A stretch of 64,000 bases of DNA, from assembly GCA_020631735.1 (NCBI GenBank), contig CM036160.1, positions 8,462,746 to 8,526,745 of the forward strand, read 5' to 3'. Positions 23,107 to 35,559 of the stretch are shown here, in pieces; position 1 is the first letter of the stretch, and every line of letters starts with the position of its first letter. The DNA comes from Saccharum officinarum (lineage: Eukaryota; Streptophyta; Magnoliopsida; Poales; Poaceae). Both the position numbers and the translations under genes were made by a program. Below the pieces are notes generated by a model. It saw only the letters and a program-made list of their open reading frames with translations, made no database searches and was not told the origin of the DNA.

Positions 23107-26100
23107 CATAGCTCCACACCCAAGACGTGAAGTGTCTTGCGGCTGTACTATCGAACTCCCGCCCGGTCTCAATTTCATTTTTAAGCATGATTCCATCCAC
23201 GATAGCCATAAAGCCACTCGTGACTCCTTCCTACATCTCGCGGATGACCGGAAATCACCCGACTTCTACCGTACTAAGCAGGGCTAAGCATTGACACGTG
23301 CCTAAACCTAATATAGGATTAAGTACGATATCTAGACAAGGACAGGTATAATGCAACAAGTGTTTTCATATAACTCCTATGACTTAATGCAGTAAACAAT
23401 TAAAAGTACTCAAGATTAATTTATAAATCAGTAGGTTCAGCATGCACCGGGGCTTGCCTTTTAGAAAGGTCGAAGGCCGGTGGTCAGGACACTCAGGCAG
23501 GTCTTCTGCGGGAACTTCTCCGCCGGTTGGTTCCTCTAGCTGCTCCGGCTGGTCCTGGATTTCCTCCGGAATCACCGGCTCGAATTCGAGGAGAGTTACC
23601 CCCTCCGGAACACCTATTGCATGAGTGCACAATAAATATCATGGGTGCATAATGGTGCAACATGCTCGGAATGAAATGCATTTCAGAAATAAAATACTCT
23701 ATTCAAGTTACTTCATTAAAATGTGCAAATCTCTTCTCCGGTGGAGAAGTACTCACCTAATCTACCCAACCTAAGATATAGTTGTTCGTCTTCGGTTAAG
23801 GCCCTAACACCTAACAAACACAAGAGTGACATTATTTAGATTACCACATCCAACCCAAAATATCACGGTAAGATATTCTGGACAGCAGCTACTTGTTTCT
23901 AACATAACTGGAGATTCCCAAATCCAAAAGATATGGTCCAAGACAATCTGGAAAGCTTAAGAAATTTACCACAAAATGTTTTCAGACCACAACACTTAAT
24001 TCCGAAGTCTACCTAGTCGAAATTCCAAAGTCCCAGAATCTGTTCTCTCTAAACAGAGAGCAGTCAATTCTGGACTGTCACTTTAAATAGCAATAACTCC
24101 CAAACTACTAAGCCAAATGCTCCCAAATTTTGACACAAGCTCATTTACAAATTTTACTACAACTTTGGTATTTACAAGTTTTCCAGCAACCACCTTTATC
24201 CAAGGTCAAACATAGAAATACTATCAGCTGTCCAGAAAACCTAAAATTATAAAGATTAAATATTTATTGATGTGGCAAACATTCTCTAAGACCAAACTAA
24301 TACTACTACAAGTTCACAAAGGTCACAAAAACACCAGAAAGTAAGGTGTGCCCACCTAGAATATTTATTTAAACTCATTTCTTAATTTACTTAAGTAATT
24401 AAGTGGAATTTCAAACATATATGTAAACTGCTCCTAAAATTCTACAAAAATTACAGGAGACTCTCTGGCCCAAAAAGAGACTACTGTAAAAATTTGAACT
24501 CAATTTATTCACAGGAACTCACTGAACAAAATTCACAAGCCCAAAAGGCTGATTTTTGTATAAATAACAAAGCATAGTAAAACGTGTCAAACAACAGATT
24601 TCCTAATTTTCTTAGACACTTTAGGGTACCAAGACATTCTCCAAAAATTTATATGAACATTGCACATGTAGAAAAATTACAAAAATTTATTTAAGTATTT
24701 CCTAAAATAACAAGATAGCATTATAACTTGAAAAGTACTTAAGCACTACTGCCCAAATTTTTACCAGAGCTAGAGCAAGTATAAATTAGTCTACCCACCA
24801 AATTTCATAATTTTTGGAACACTGGAACTCAAGATATAATTTAAACAAGTTTGCATGTGATTTAAAACACATTTCAAAGACCTATTTAAATATCCCGAAA
24901 GCTAAACATCACATAGCAAACTCATATTTTTCTAAAATACTACACATCATGTAGATCCTAACAAAATTTATCTCATGATTTTTGAGCAAGTAAAACCCTA
25001 GATCTACATTTTCCAAACTTAACCAAAATTCTGTAGCAAAGATAAATAAAAATGAAAAAGATCTCATTTTATACTGGGCCGGCCCGGAAAGACGCGGCCC
25101 ACGACTCGCGCGCGCGGCCCGCTCCCGCGCGCGGCCTACTACGGCTCCCGCCCGCGCGCGCGTGCGACTGACCGGAGGGCCCCACCGGTCAACGAGAGAG
25201 AGGCGGAGGAGGGTGGCTGTGGTCGCCGGAGCTCGTCGTCGGTGAGTCGGCCGGTGAAACTGGATGAACGAGCATAACCACGTCATCGAACTACGTCGAT
25301 TGGTGGCAAGAACGGGGCGGCGGAGCAACGGGAAAGCACTCGCCGTCGGTCATGGCGGCACGGTGGAGGTGCGCGGCGGTACACCGGCGACGGTGAGCCC
25401 CTACCGCCTCAACCAAGCCCGCTCCGAGTTTCCTGGGGTCACTGGAACGCTAACTACGGGAAAAGGGAGGGATGAGAAGGGTCGAGCCGCTCTGACCACG
25501 GTGGCCTCAAACTCCGGCGAGGTCCCGAACGCGGCCGTGGCGGCGGAAGTGAGCAATGTGGCCTCACCTTCGCTCAAACGCTCCCGGAAAGGGGTGGAGG
25601 TGGTAGAGGGAGATGCTGTGGGGTCGCTGGCGGGAGGAATTGAGCCGAGACTCAACGACGATGGCGCACGAGCGCGGGGAAGTGGCACGGCGGCAATGGC
25701 ACCTCGGTGCTCCGCCCTGGCTCGGAGAGGGCGAGAGGGAAGCAGAGGCGTGAGTGAGGGACAGGGTCCGGCTTCGTGGCGTCCTTGAAGGCCCTGTGGT
25801 CTGACTAGTGGGACCACGGCCGACGCATGGCCGCCACCGAGCCCCCATGCGTCGCCGCTGTCCTGCCTCCGGTCGGCCACGACAGACAACGAAGTCGGGT
25901 TTGACTGAATGAAGGCCGTCATTCGATGACTGACAGCGCGATTTCAACGAAGAATATCTCCTAAACCCGCTTGCGTTAGTCGAAGATGATTACACCAATT
26001 TTGTAGAGCTACATGAGGGCTACAAGTTTGTCAATTGGAGTTTGGACTGGTTCGGCCTGGATTTGAAACCACAGAGCTCCAAAGTAGTGTACTTGGAAAC

Positions 26101-26988
26101 TGAAACCTAGTTTCAGTCACTAAGCCGACTGAAACTCATTTTTCCAGGCACCATATCTCCTAAACTATTTATAACTAGGTGATGGTGATATTGACAATGT
26201 TGTAGAGCTATGTGTGGACAACAACTTTGTCAATTGGCTCAAAGACGGGTTCGGCCTAGTTTGTGAGTTACAAGTTGCCAAAGCGAGGTACAGTGAAACG
26301 GTTTTCAGCTTCACACTTAGCCAAAATTTGCTAAGTCCCAAAACAGCCCCTAATACTGACTTGTGGGCCATTTTTGAGCATGTTCTGGTCATTTTCATGA
26401 GATGGCCATATTAGAACTTTTGTTCCTTATGAAATTCTCTACAACTTTGCTTAAGGTTGCTCCTCCATGCAAGATCTCTAAACTAGACTTTTTAATTGGT
26501 CAAACCAGATCACTCTAGGGGTCCAACTTAGTCAACAACATTTGGAAGGGCAATTTGGTAATTTTGGTCAACATGAACATTGCTCCACTACTTACCCTAA
26601 ATGTAATTAAGGTGTTATAAGACCTAATTAGCCACTCTACATATTGGTTGCACAAAGTTCCTAGTGTCACATACTTTGGAACAAGTAATTCCATACTTTT
26701 ACCCAAATGTTGCAAGCTCATGTTGCACATGTTGCATGAGTGTGTTGCATAACATTTGCTAATTATGTTCCACTAAAGTGGTTGACATGTCTCACAAAGG
26801 AAATTGCACATAAGGTACTTATGTTTTGCACACTACTCACTTCTTACTTCACATGAAATATAAACATATGTGGCAATGTTTCCAAAGTATGTTTTACATA
26901 TTATAAGCTTATGCATGAAATGAATGATGCTTGCTTATGCTTATGCAAATGCAATGCAATTAAGGAGCTAAACACCTGAGGTGTTACA

Positions 26989-27291
26989 CACTGTGCAGGA
27001 ACAACGAAATAGGAAAGCAAACAGGTCCAACTCCGAAAACCTCGACACCCATTAAGACAACAAGGTAAATACATTTTTTTGCCAGAGACATAGGAAAGCT
27101 CTTTCCTTTTCAACAAATTATGCAATTTTGTGGCATCTAGAAGAAAACTAATTGGGTTTAATGTGCAAATTATGAGAGTACCAACCTTTGACTCCACTCC
27201 CAGTCCCACTGAACTAACTGGTGCATGAACACATTTCGGAACACCCAATCCATCATATCTGCAACAGCAGAGACAGTGGGAAGGAACTCAC
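26989..27291. other. Right flank of the Ty3 element
   Basis: Short AT-rich stretch with no gene. It starts with CACTG, the candidate target duplication, which cannot be checked on the gapped side. Confidence 0.4.
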
Positions 27292-27413
27292 GTTCTTGTC
27301 GCACCCGAGTAGGAGATGTTGGCGTTGTAGTGCTGCGCGCCCATGACGGTCTCGATGCAGTCCGTGATGAGGTCGTGGGACTGGAGGCTGTAGCACATTC
27401 CATGCGTGTCCAT
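27292..27413 (-). pseudogene. Dihydroxy-acid dehydratase exon fragment
   Basis: On the minus strand the translation reads HGMCYSLQSHDLITDCIETV, then MGAQHYNANIS, and, after a one-base shift, GCDKN directly before a GTGAGT donor. This is the segment of dihydroxy-acid dehydratase (branched-chain amino acid synthesis, chloroplast) around the Fe-S ligand Cys of the GCDKN motif. The exon-intron border is kept but the frame is broken. No other exon of the enzyme was recognised nearby, so this is a stray or captured gene piece rather than a gene. I recognise the family from the motif; a search should confirm it. Confidence 0.7.
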
Positions 27414-27419
27414 GGTTTA

Positions 27420-30174
27420 TAAACCTGTGAACCATTGTGGGCTGACCGGAGAGCATGTACTATCAATGTAAGAAGACCAACTGATTCTGAGGAAAACAGG
27501 CAGCAGCCTCTTTGATCACCTGTGTTGTAATCAAGTTGGCTGCCCCACCGTAAGCAAGAAACATGAAATTTGGAAAGGATATTTTGTTCTACACTGCAAA
27601 TAGAAGTGACGGCGTCTATGGTTTTGTTTGGTGCATGTAAAGTTTCAGTAGCCTAGACTCATATAGTGTGTATTTTCTGGTAATCAATTGGGCAATCTGG
27701 ATTGTAGATTTAAGTTATATGGAGTTCTTGTTAGAAACAAATTCTCTAGTCAATTGCAACAAGCATGATTGCATGAACCGATTTTTTTCATCAATTTGAC
27801 GGTGAGAAAAAGCAACACAAAAGGTTGCGGACCTAATCCAATGCTCCAAATCAGGATGGGGACCTAATCCAGCAACCAAATGGATGAAGTTATTAGAACG
27901 TTGAAACCATCATTGCAAAAAGAAGATGCATCCTAAAATTTTACTTAATTGCTTTCCATAGTTGCAGTGCTAAGGCATAATTTGAAGGGTCGACTTTTCA
28001 CAATTCAGAAATAGTTTTGACTGAAAAAAGTAATGATGCACGACACTGATTTGGTTGGTTTCCGATGACAGCCAACGGTTCTAACCAAAAGAAGATTTTC
28101 TAATTCTAAAGAGCTTGTCTAATGTTTAATGAACAATACATAACAAGTCTAGCTGCTACTTGATTCAGTCTAAATTTATCTAGGTGATCTATGCATCCAT
28201 AATATGAGCTCAATAATATCATCTCACATTACTTGATTCAGTCATTTAGGACATTACTTACCACCTTTTCACCCGTCCATGACATTGTTATATATAATAT
28301 TTTTGTGCTCTTCTCTGTTGGATCTAATTTCTTCTTTGGTTTTGCCAAAATTCTTATTGTTTGTCTGGACACACCCCTCGACAATGCAACATAGAGCTTT
28401 CACTTTGCCTTCCTGGATGGAGGTAGAGCAACCATGACATTGTTCTCTTGCTTTCGCTTTGCCTAGCCTAGCCACCAGAATGCAGGTTTTCTTGTGTCTG
28501 CTTCCTGCGTCTAAAACAAGTGTTACAAGAAACTTCATCAGCCACCAGCCAAAAATGTCATTCCATTCATTCGACGAACTTTAGCTGCTTTGTATATTAG
28601 AATCAGTGTGAATCCTATTTGATACGAAAGACATTTGACAGAAGCATGGAATTAAACAAAAGGAATGCATGTACTAACTTCTCATGTTGCTCTCTGCGTG
28701 TCTCTCTCCAAGGAGAAGCCTTGCAGCTTTGTCAAGTGCGTCTCAACCTGCACGGAATACAAGCCCAATTACAGTTAAGTGAGAAAGGAAAATAACCTGA
28801 ACCATACTATATTACTATGTCTCTAATATCCACCCAATTAATGAAACTGCATCAAGAAATATCAGATACATGGATTTTGCATCTGTTGATCCACTGATGA
28901 ATCAATTCTCATTGCTAGATTGAACTGGAAACAAGTCACTGCAATAGTAAATTTCGATAATGAAATTATGAGGTTAAATTCAGAAGCATATTAAAAAATT
29001 TTGAGCCATTAATTAAGAGACTATAGGATAACCAAAGTTGTGTGGAAAAACAATGATGCTGTTTGCAGGCCAATTCCCACAAGTGAACAGTCTTGTCTGT
29101 TGACACTGACAATAGACGCTGCAAGGTAGCAAATTTCAATCATCAGAAAGAAAAGGACAAAAGAAAAAGTACAATAGATGGAATTTTCAAAGGCAGTCAG
29201 TGAGTTACCAATCACCCCTAAAATTTCTAAGGTAGTCTATATATTAGCGGAGCCCCTCTACTAGATTTTTAGAGGCAGCAGAAAATCACAATAATCTCTA
29301 TTAAACAATGGAACTTTTCTAAATCATTTGTACAGTAGTGGAAACTCTGCCTCCTTCTTAAGGTTGCTTAAATAGAAAAGAAGGGTTTTGTCCTAAAAGA
29401 TAATATAATAATGTCTGTGAAACAATAGGAGCTTTTCTAAATCGTCTGTATAGTAGTGGAAATTGCATGTCCTTGAGGTTGCTTAAATAAAAAAAGAAGG
29501 GTTTTGTCCCAAAAGATAAAACTGGCAGGTGCATGTAGATTATTGTCCCGCTTTTGATCTACATGTGTATGTGTAGATTAAATTGTAGAATAAATGTGCA
29601 CCTGATCTTAAGCTGATTTCAGCAAGCTCCTCCTTTAGCCTCGCACAAGTGCCGTCATCAATCTGTAACACACATATCATAGAACCCAAAGTTGTTAGTA
29701 CCAACATCGTTGTACCCATTCTGCCATTGTGTTCGTGTTCGCAAATTGGAGTAATAAACGTTAACAATTACAGGATGAATTCTAGCTCACATGTGATTGC
29801 AGCTGAGGCGGCATTTCAGACTTCTGGAGATTCTTGGAATGGGAGTCGTACCCATCACCTGCTTCATGCTACAGAAAAATTAGGCAGATCAACTAATCAG
29901 ACTACACAATTTATTAGTGAAGATTAAATAATACGACTGACTGACGTACTTTAGATAAAGATGCGCCTTCAATAGCAATGCAATATTTATCAGCAACTAT
30001 ATGTAGATTTTTTTCTAGAAACCCGTATTAAAGAGGTCGTGCTCCTGGAAACGAAGATACCAGTCTACACGCGAAATGTGGGAGGCCTCCCTTGCAACGC
30101 CGCACCCGGATCCGCCACTGCCGCTGTGGAGCCTTGGCAGTAGGCTGTGCCGACAGGCCACGTGCTGCCCCTGC
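27420..30174. other. Region with no called gene; possible exon scraps
   Basis: AT-rich, with no long ORF. Two short minus-strand stretches look exon-like: near 29665-29600 (IDDGTCARLKEELAEISLR, followed by a possible splice site) and near 28755-28690 (VETHLTKLQGFSLERDTQ). I cannot name them. They may be remains of the same gene fragment cluster as the dehydratase exon. Confidence 0.35.
29305..29520. repeat. Diverged tandem duplication of about 120 bp
   Basis: Two imperfect copies (about 29308-29402 and 29430-29520) share GCTTTTCTAAATC-like, TAGTAGTGGAAA, AGGTTGCTTAAATA and AGAAGGGTTTTGTCC blocks. Confidence 0.7.
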
Positions 30175-33100
30175 TGTAACACCCCAGGTGTTTATCACCA
30201 ATTAAGTAGTGGGTTTAAGCTTAAACATGACAGATTAAGTGGAGATGGCAATGCCAAAGTCAACCCTATGGAAATAAACCCTAATCTGAACTTAGATGTT
30301 GCACCCTTGCTTACATATAGGCTCAATTAAAAGATATATGCGTGGGTGTTGTTATCAAAGTATCTTCACATGTCTCACATCAATAACTATCTATATTGAT
30401 CCCTGAAAAAGTTTCATGAAGTTTGGAATCAAAAAGTCACATGAAATGATAAGTTAGATGCTTGTTTGGATTATAACTAAAACCTGCCTTACATCCTATG
30501 GGAACTAGTGTTGAGCAACATACAAATGCAATATGTGCAACACATCTTGGACACATGTGGAACACCCTAGTGGAACATGTGTAGCATGTATCTTGAAACA
30601 AGCACTACAATTATAGTGACTTCTATGTTTCAGTGCATGTGAGGCCTACACTTTTGTGCAACCTATGCATGGTGTGTATGTTTGGCCTCTACAACACCTT
30701 AACTACACTTAGGGCACTTAATGGAACAATGTTCATGTTGATCATTTTGCCTAATTATGCTTCTAATTGGTGGTTGACCATGTATGGACCCTGGAGCCCT
30801 GTGGTTTGACCATTTCAAAAGTGTGACCTTGAAGCTTTGAATGACTGTGCACCCTTTGACAAAGTTGTAGATAATTTTATAAGGAACAAACTTTGTTTAA
30901 GAGTCAAGTCATGAAAATGTGTGGAACATGCTCAAACAGGGCCCACAAGTCAGATTTGGGACTGTTTCCAACACTTAACAATTTTTTTTAAAGCCCCGAT
31001 TTCAGTGTCGTCGACATTGACATCGCGCGTTCTCCAAAAATTGCTAAGCAACTCAAGATTTTCCAAATACAAAAGTTGAAGCGCATATTATGGAGAGTAG
31101 CATACAAAAAGTTGCACTGAGTTTGACCGAGTTTTGACCTCCGAAAGCGAATTTCCGTGACCGTTATCAATGTGTTGACACTAGCAGTTTGTAGCTTAAT
31201 TACCTACTAATCCATAGCTCAAATGACTTGGCACCCTTAATAAGAAAGGTAGAGCTGACCCGGGTGAGCAAACTTCATTTTAGGCCCAAGACCCAGATCA
31301 GCTCGGAAATGGCCCAAATCGGCGTCCCAACCGACCCACTTCGGCGCCTGCCACGTGCTCGTCGAAATGCTTCAATGGGCGCCGCGCGTCCGGACGTGGC
31401 ACTCATGCCCGGCTTCCTCCCGGCACGTGCCCCTGCCGCGCCTGGCCCTGCTGCCACCTCCACCTTGCTCTCTGCATCTTCCACGCCTAGTCGTAGTTGG
31501 GAGACCGCCCTTCCATTCTCTCATGCCTCGCTCCCTCTCCTTCCCTCTCCCTCTGTCCGCCATGGGCGAGCAGGCACAGCTCCAGTGGCGCCATGGCCGG
31601 CCACTGCCGAGCTCCACCGCCACCCCGCAGCTTCATGCACCAGCTCCCTCACTTGCCTCTCCTTTCCTCGCCTGAGCTCCCCCTCGCGCTGTGCTGCTGC
31701 TCGTGGCCACGAATGGAGTTGCCACCACGGCCTGCCATTGCCGAGCCGAGCCAAGCTCCGTGGCCAGCCGCCACCAAGCCTCCTACTGCCAAATTGAACC
31801 CCCGGTCTCCTTCCCCACCTCGCCCGGTCGCACCGCGCCTCCTCACCACCTGTACCGTTGCCGGTCACACGCTGCCGCCGGAGCACCGGCCACCGCGCGC
31901 CGCCTGCCTCCATGGCCAGCTGGCCGAGGGTCACCTCAGGCTGAGCTGAGCGGTACCATGGATGCACGCCGGCCCCCTGCTACTCCACCTCTGACCTTGC
32001 CGCCGGCGTTGCCCTGCCGGCCGGCCGAGCCGGTCTCGCCGCCGTCCTCTGCTTCCGGTGCCTGAGGATGAAGAAGGCCATCTCCTGTCTTCTGTCTCTC
32101 TCTCCGAGTGTATGGCAAGCGGGTCCAACCGGGAAGTGGGTCCCATATGTCGGTTTATGAGTGGCGCGGTTGGGTACCGGTTCGGGTGCGCCTAGCGAAT
32201 CTTGTTAGGGTTGTTGTATTCCGATTTTGAAATTCAGGATTTGGTTAAATATTCTAAAATGCATATCTCATGCTAGGAGACTCCAAAATTAGTAAAAGTG
32301 GACTTTTTGGAAATCTTGAGAAAAGATCTATGCAGTAGATTCATAAAATGTGCATGTTTGTAAATATTTTCTGATGTCTTTATTTAGGCTTTAAAAGTAC
32401 TCTAGAAATGCTTATAAACTTGACCAGAGCAAGATCTGGAGTTTTAGAACTCCAAAAATAGTGATTCTTGTTTTGTTAATTTTGTGATGACATGTACTTG
32501 CTAGGAAAAATATTAAACACCCTAGTTGTTCACTGTTTTCTTAGGGTTTTGATTTGACCTTGTTAAATAAGGAAAATTGCATTATTATTATTACTTGTCA
32601 TTTTATATCTTGAGTTGTGATACTCCAATTGATGTGAAGTTTTTATGGTAGGCTTGTCATGCTATGTATGTACTGTGGTATAAATTTCATGGTCATTGTT
32701 TATTGTATGCTCAAGTTATTGATTTAACTTGTTTATGGCTTAATAAATAGCTTATAAATAATATATAAATGATAAAATAGAAAATGTTGTTCCATTACCT
32801 TAGTATTATGTTTCTCTATCATATTGATTCATAATATGGCCTTGTGTTCTCAGAAAATATTGAGTTTTAGGTTTAACTTACTCTCACCTGATTTATTGCA
32901 ATAGCTATTTGTCTTTTTCATAGAGGTTGATCTACTTGTCTAAATAGCTTGAAATTTGGACAGTAGACTTTTGAGAGCATTTGTAGACCCCTGTAATTTT
33001 GGTAGAATTTATTGAGCATCTTTATGATGTGGTCATAATTCCACCTACTTATCTAAATAAATTAAGAAAATATATTAAAAGAAATTATTTAGTATTGGGC

Positions 33101-35545
33101 ACTATGTTTTCTGGTGTTCATTAGTCATGTGTGACATGTTGGTAAAGTTGATTTTGTCCAATGATATGTTTGCAACATAAGTTAATAATTATTTCTTGTA
33201 AACGAGGTTTCTGAACAGATTTAAGAATATTGTTAATTACCCTATGCAAATGATGTTTTCATGTCTTGTGTGCTATAACAAAGTTGTTGTGAATTTCATG
33301 ATCTAGCTAATGCTAAATTTTGGTGGCAATTGGATATATGGTTTAGAAACTACAGCTGTTCTAAGTTGGGTTCAGATTTAGGTTGCTCTCTGTCCTTCTA
33401 GGACAGATTATGTACCTTCTGTATTTCGACCTAGTAAATGTTAGAATCAGGTTTAGATGATTATAAATGAAATTTAGATAATTTCATAAGCTTTTCATAA
33501 TGTCTTCTTGCAAGTCATTTAGAGTTGTAGATCTCCAGTTATGATTAAATTACACAGCTGTTGGTCTGATGTCTAGAAGGTAGCAATTTCGAGTTCTAGT
33601 ACTTTGATTAACTTTGTCATGCTTGGGTATTGAAGTGTGACTCATATCTTTGATGATACTTGGGTGGTACCCTGTGGTCTTGTGAGACTTGTTTCTTGAT
33701 TGATGTGCTTGCCCTCTTCTATGTTATGTCTTAATGAGGAGTAAGTTAATTAGCTCTAGGGTTTATGTGAACTTTGGTATGCTTGTTGATTATTTTGTTT
33801 ATTGCATTTCTATGCATTCATACATATGCATTATTGCACCTCATTTAGGTACGCTAGCAGAAACGTGTGAAGGATGTGGAGTTGGAGCCAAACCCGAAGA
33901 CGGTGTTTGGTGGATCCAAACCGGAAGATAGAAGGACCGGACAAGTGGTAGATTGGAGGTTGCTCGCCAAGTAACTTCATCTGACATACTCTAACTTGAG
34001 TCGGATCCCAGGCAAGCCCTGGAGCATTATAAGCCTCCTATCTTTAAAGCAATTAATCCTATATATGTTATAAGTATTGTTGCATTAAGTGATAGGAGTT
34101 GGTTGGAAACCCTTGCTGCATTATATCATTCCTTGTCCAAATATATGAATCCTTGAATCCTACATAGATTAGGATTGAGTAGATGCTTAGCCCTGCTTTA
34201 AGCGGTAGAAGTCAGGTGATTTCCTGTCACCTGCGAGATATAGAGATATTCATATATGGCACGGTTGGCTATATTTGCTATCGTGGAATGGAACCATGTG
34301 TTAATAAAATGAAATGAGACCGGGCGGGATGATGATAGTGAAGCAACAAGGCATGGAGGTCTTGGGTGTGAATCTACCCCCGTCTGAGTCGTTTAAGGAC
34401 CGATTCGCTGTACGTCCTTGAGTCATGTTGAACGCAGTCTAACACTTAGTTGGCCGGATAAGTCGTTCCGACCGCGAAGCCGAGTAATGTGGTTCAGGCC
34501 GGGAATCGAATGGTAGGTTGCTTCTTGGAGGAGAGAAAGGATGTGCTTGGGGACATTGGCGTGAGACCAAGGGGGGGTTAGAGTCCCTATCACCTGGCAG
34601 AGTGTCGCCCTTGGGGTCGCGACATTATTCGGACCCGCGATTCCTGAATCATATGAAAAGGTGGCTTGTGCGACCCTGGCAGGGGCCTGCGCGGTGAGTG
34701 TTAGAAATACCCCTCCAGCTGGATAGGAATTCGATTCGAATCGCCGTCGCTCCCGGTTAGTGAGCACTTGACTTGAGCAGCGGCAACGTAGATTCAATTA
34801 AATTGAACGGATGGTTAATTGGATCACGATGGAAAGGTTGCCTCAATTTATACCTGCTATGGTTAATATTGTTTGTTCCTAATAAAGTGAGTGCTCTAGT
34901 ACAGGTTCTAATATAGATGACAGGCTAATGATAATTAACTTGATGCTTAAGCATTAATGACTACTTATCCATAATAAGCTTTTATGCAAAATGTTGTCAA
35001 GCTAGCCCACTTTATATCAGCCTTACATGATCCTTGGTGTCACCTTATTTCTGGTTTCTGACGGGTAAGTCTAGCTGAGTACTTTCTCGTACTCAGGGTT
35101 TTATCCCCACTTGTTGCAGGTTGTGATGTATCATGGCGTCTGCAAGAGTTGGTTGGCTCCTGCCGTAGAGGCGGAGTGTGATCATGGGCATGATCCTTCT
35201 GAGCTACCTTATCTCTATTGCTTTTGTTGGAAGTCGACCGTGGTACTGGCATGTATTTGAAATAAGATTTATGTTAGTTTTAAATTACTTTGCTTCCGCT
35301 ACTTTTGAACTTAAGTTGTAATAACTATGTTGAACTCCGATGTATATTGAATTACTTGTGAAATGGTTATAACATGTGACTTGTTATGTTGAATCACTAC
35401 GATCTTGGCTTGTATGTTGGTTAGTTTGAAATCCCTCGTGATTTCATTGGACTACCGGAGTTATATGGGCTCAAGTGCAAGAATTTGATCACTCCCGTGA
35501 TTGTTTTTGTACTTGTGCTCTTATAATTTGGACGGTTCCGTTACA
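30175..35545 (+). repeat. LARD-like element, first LTR (5371 bp)
   Basis: Starts TGTAACACCCC and ends CCGTTACA. Its first 900 bp are alignable with the Ty3 LTR (shared phrases such as AACAATGTTCATGTTGA, ATAAGGAACAAA and GGCCCACAAGTCAG). A GC-rich island covers 31300-32120, a stem-loop lies at 35075-35096, and the shared 415-bp block is at 34379-34793. Confidence 0.92.
34379..34793. repeat. 415-bp conserved LTR block (first LARD LTR)
   Basis: Near-identical in inverse orientation to 22692-23106. A 124-codon antisense ORF crosses it here but is not conserved in the Ty3 copy. Confidence 0.85.
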
Positions 35546-35547
35546 GC

Positions 35548-35559
35548 TGGTATCGGAGC
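35548..35559 (+). promoter_or_regulatory. Primer binding site, first copy
   Basis: TGGTATCGGAGC, two bases after the LTR end. It differs from the usual initiator tRNA-Met site at one base. Repeated at 45662-45673. Confidence 0.85.

Larger units (their letters stand above)
13507..26988 (-). mobile_element. Ty3/gypsy chromovirus-like retrotransposon with 5-kb LTRs
   Basis: Order on the minus strand: 5' LTR (26988-21951), primer site (21948-21937), leader, H3-like ORF (21172-20570), gag-protease (19906-18404), RT, RNase H, integrase with chromodomain-like end (to 15503), polypurine tract (15508-15520), 3' LTR (15507-13507, cut by the gap). The domain order PR-RT-RH-INT and the CCHC gag make it Ty3/gypsy. 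The GPF motif and the chromodomain-like C-end place it with plant chromoviruses, perhaps the Tekay/Del group, which has long LTRs. The 1.05 kb of LTR that aligns simply differs at about 8 positions (near 0.8%), so the insertion is young but older than the LARD-like element. The right flank starts with CACTG; the left target duplication is lost in the gap. Confidence 0.92.
21951..26988 (-). repeat. Ty3 element 5' LTR (complete, 5038 bp)
   Basis: On the plus strand it starts TGTAACAG at 21951 and ends GGTGTTACA at 26988, so in element sense it runs TGTAACACC to TGTTACA with inverted TGTAAC/GTTACA ends. It holds the 415-bp block shared with the LARD-like element (22692-23106), a hairpin (22388-22409) and a GC-rich island (25070-25930). 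The short ORFs inside are not thought to be coding. Confidence 0.92.

Noticed and set aside
22228..23681. Small ORFs in the Ty3 5' LTR
   Set aside because: Short, without domain, and not consistently open in the related LTR.
31228..32146. Long Pro/Ala/Arg-rich ORFs on both strands in the LARD LTR (repeated at 41342-42260; similar in the Ty3 LTR at 25264-25947)
   Set aside because: Overlapping ORFs in several frames caused by GC-rich composition; no domain, and frames are not shared between the two LTR families.
34423..34797. 124-codon antisense ORF in the conserved LTR block
   Set aside because: The matching frame in the Ty3 LTR contains a stop, so the conservation is not at protein level.
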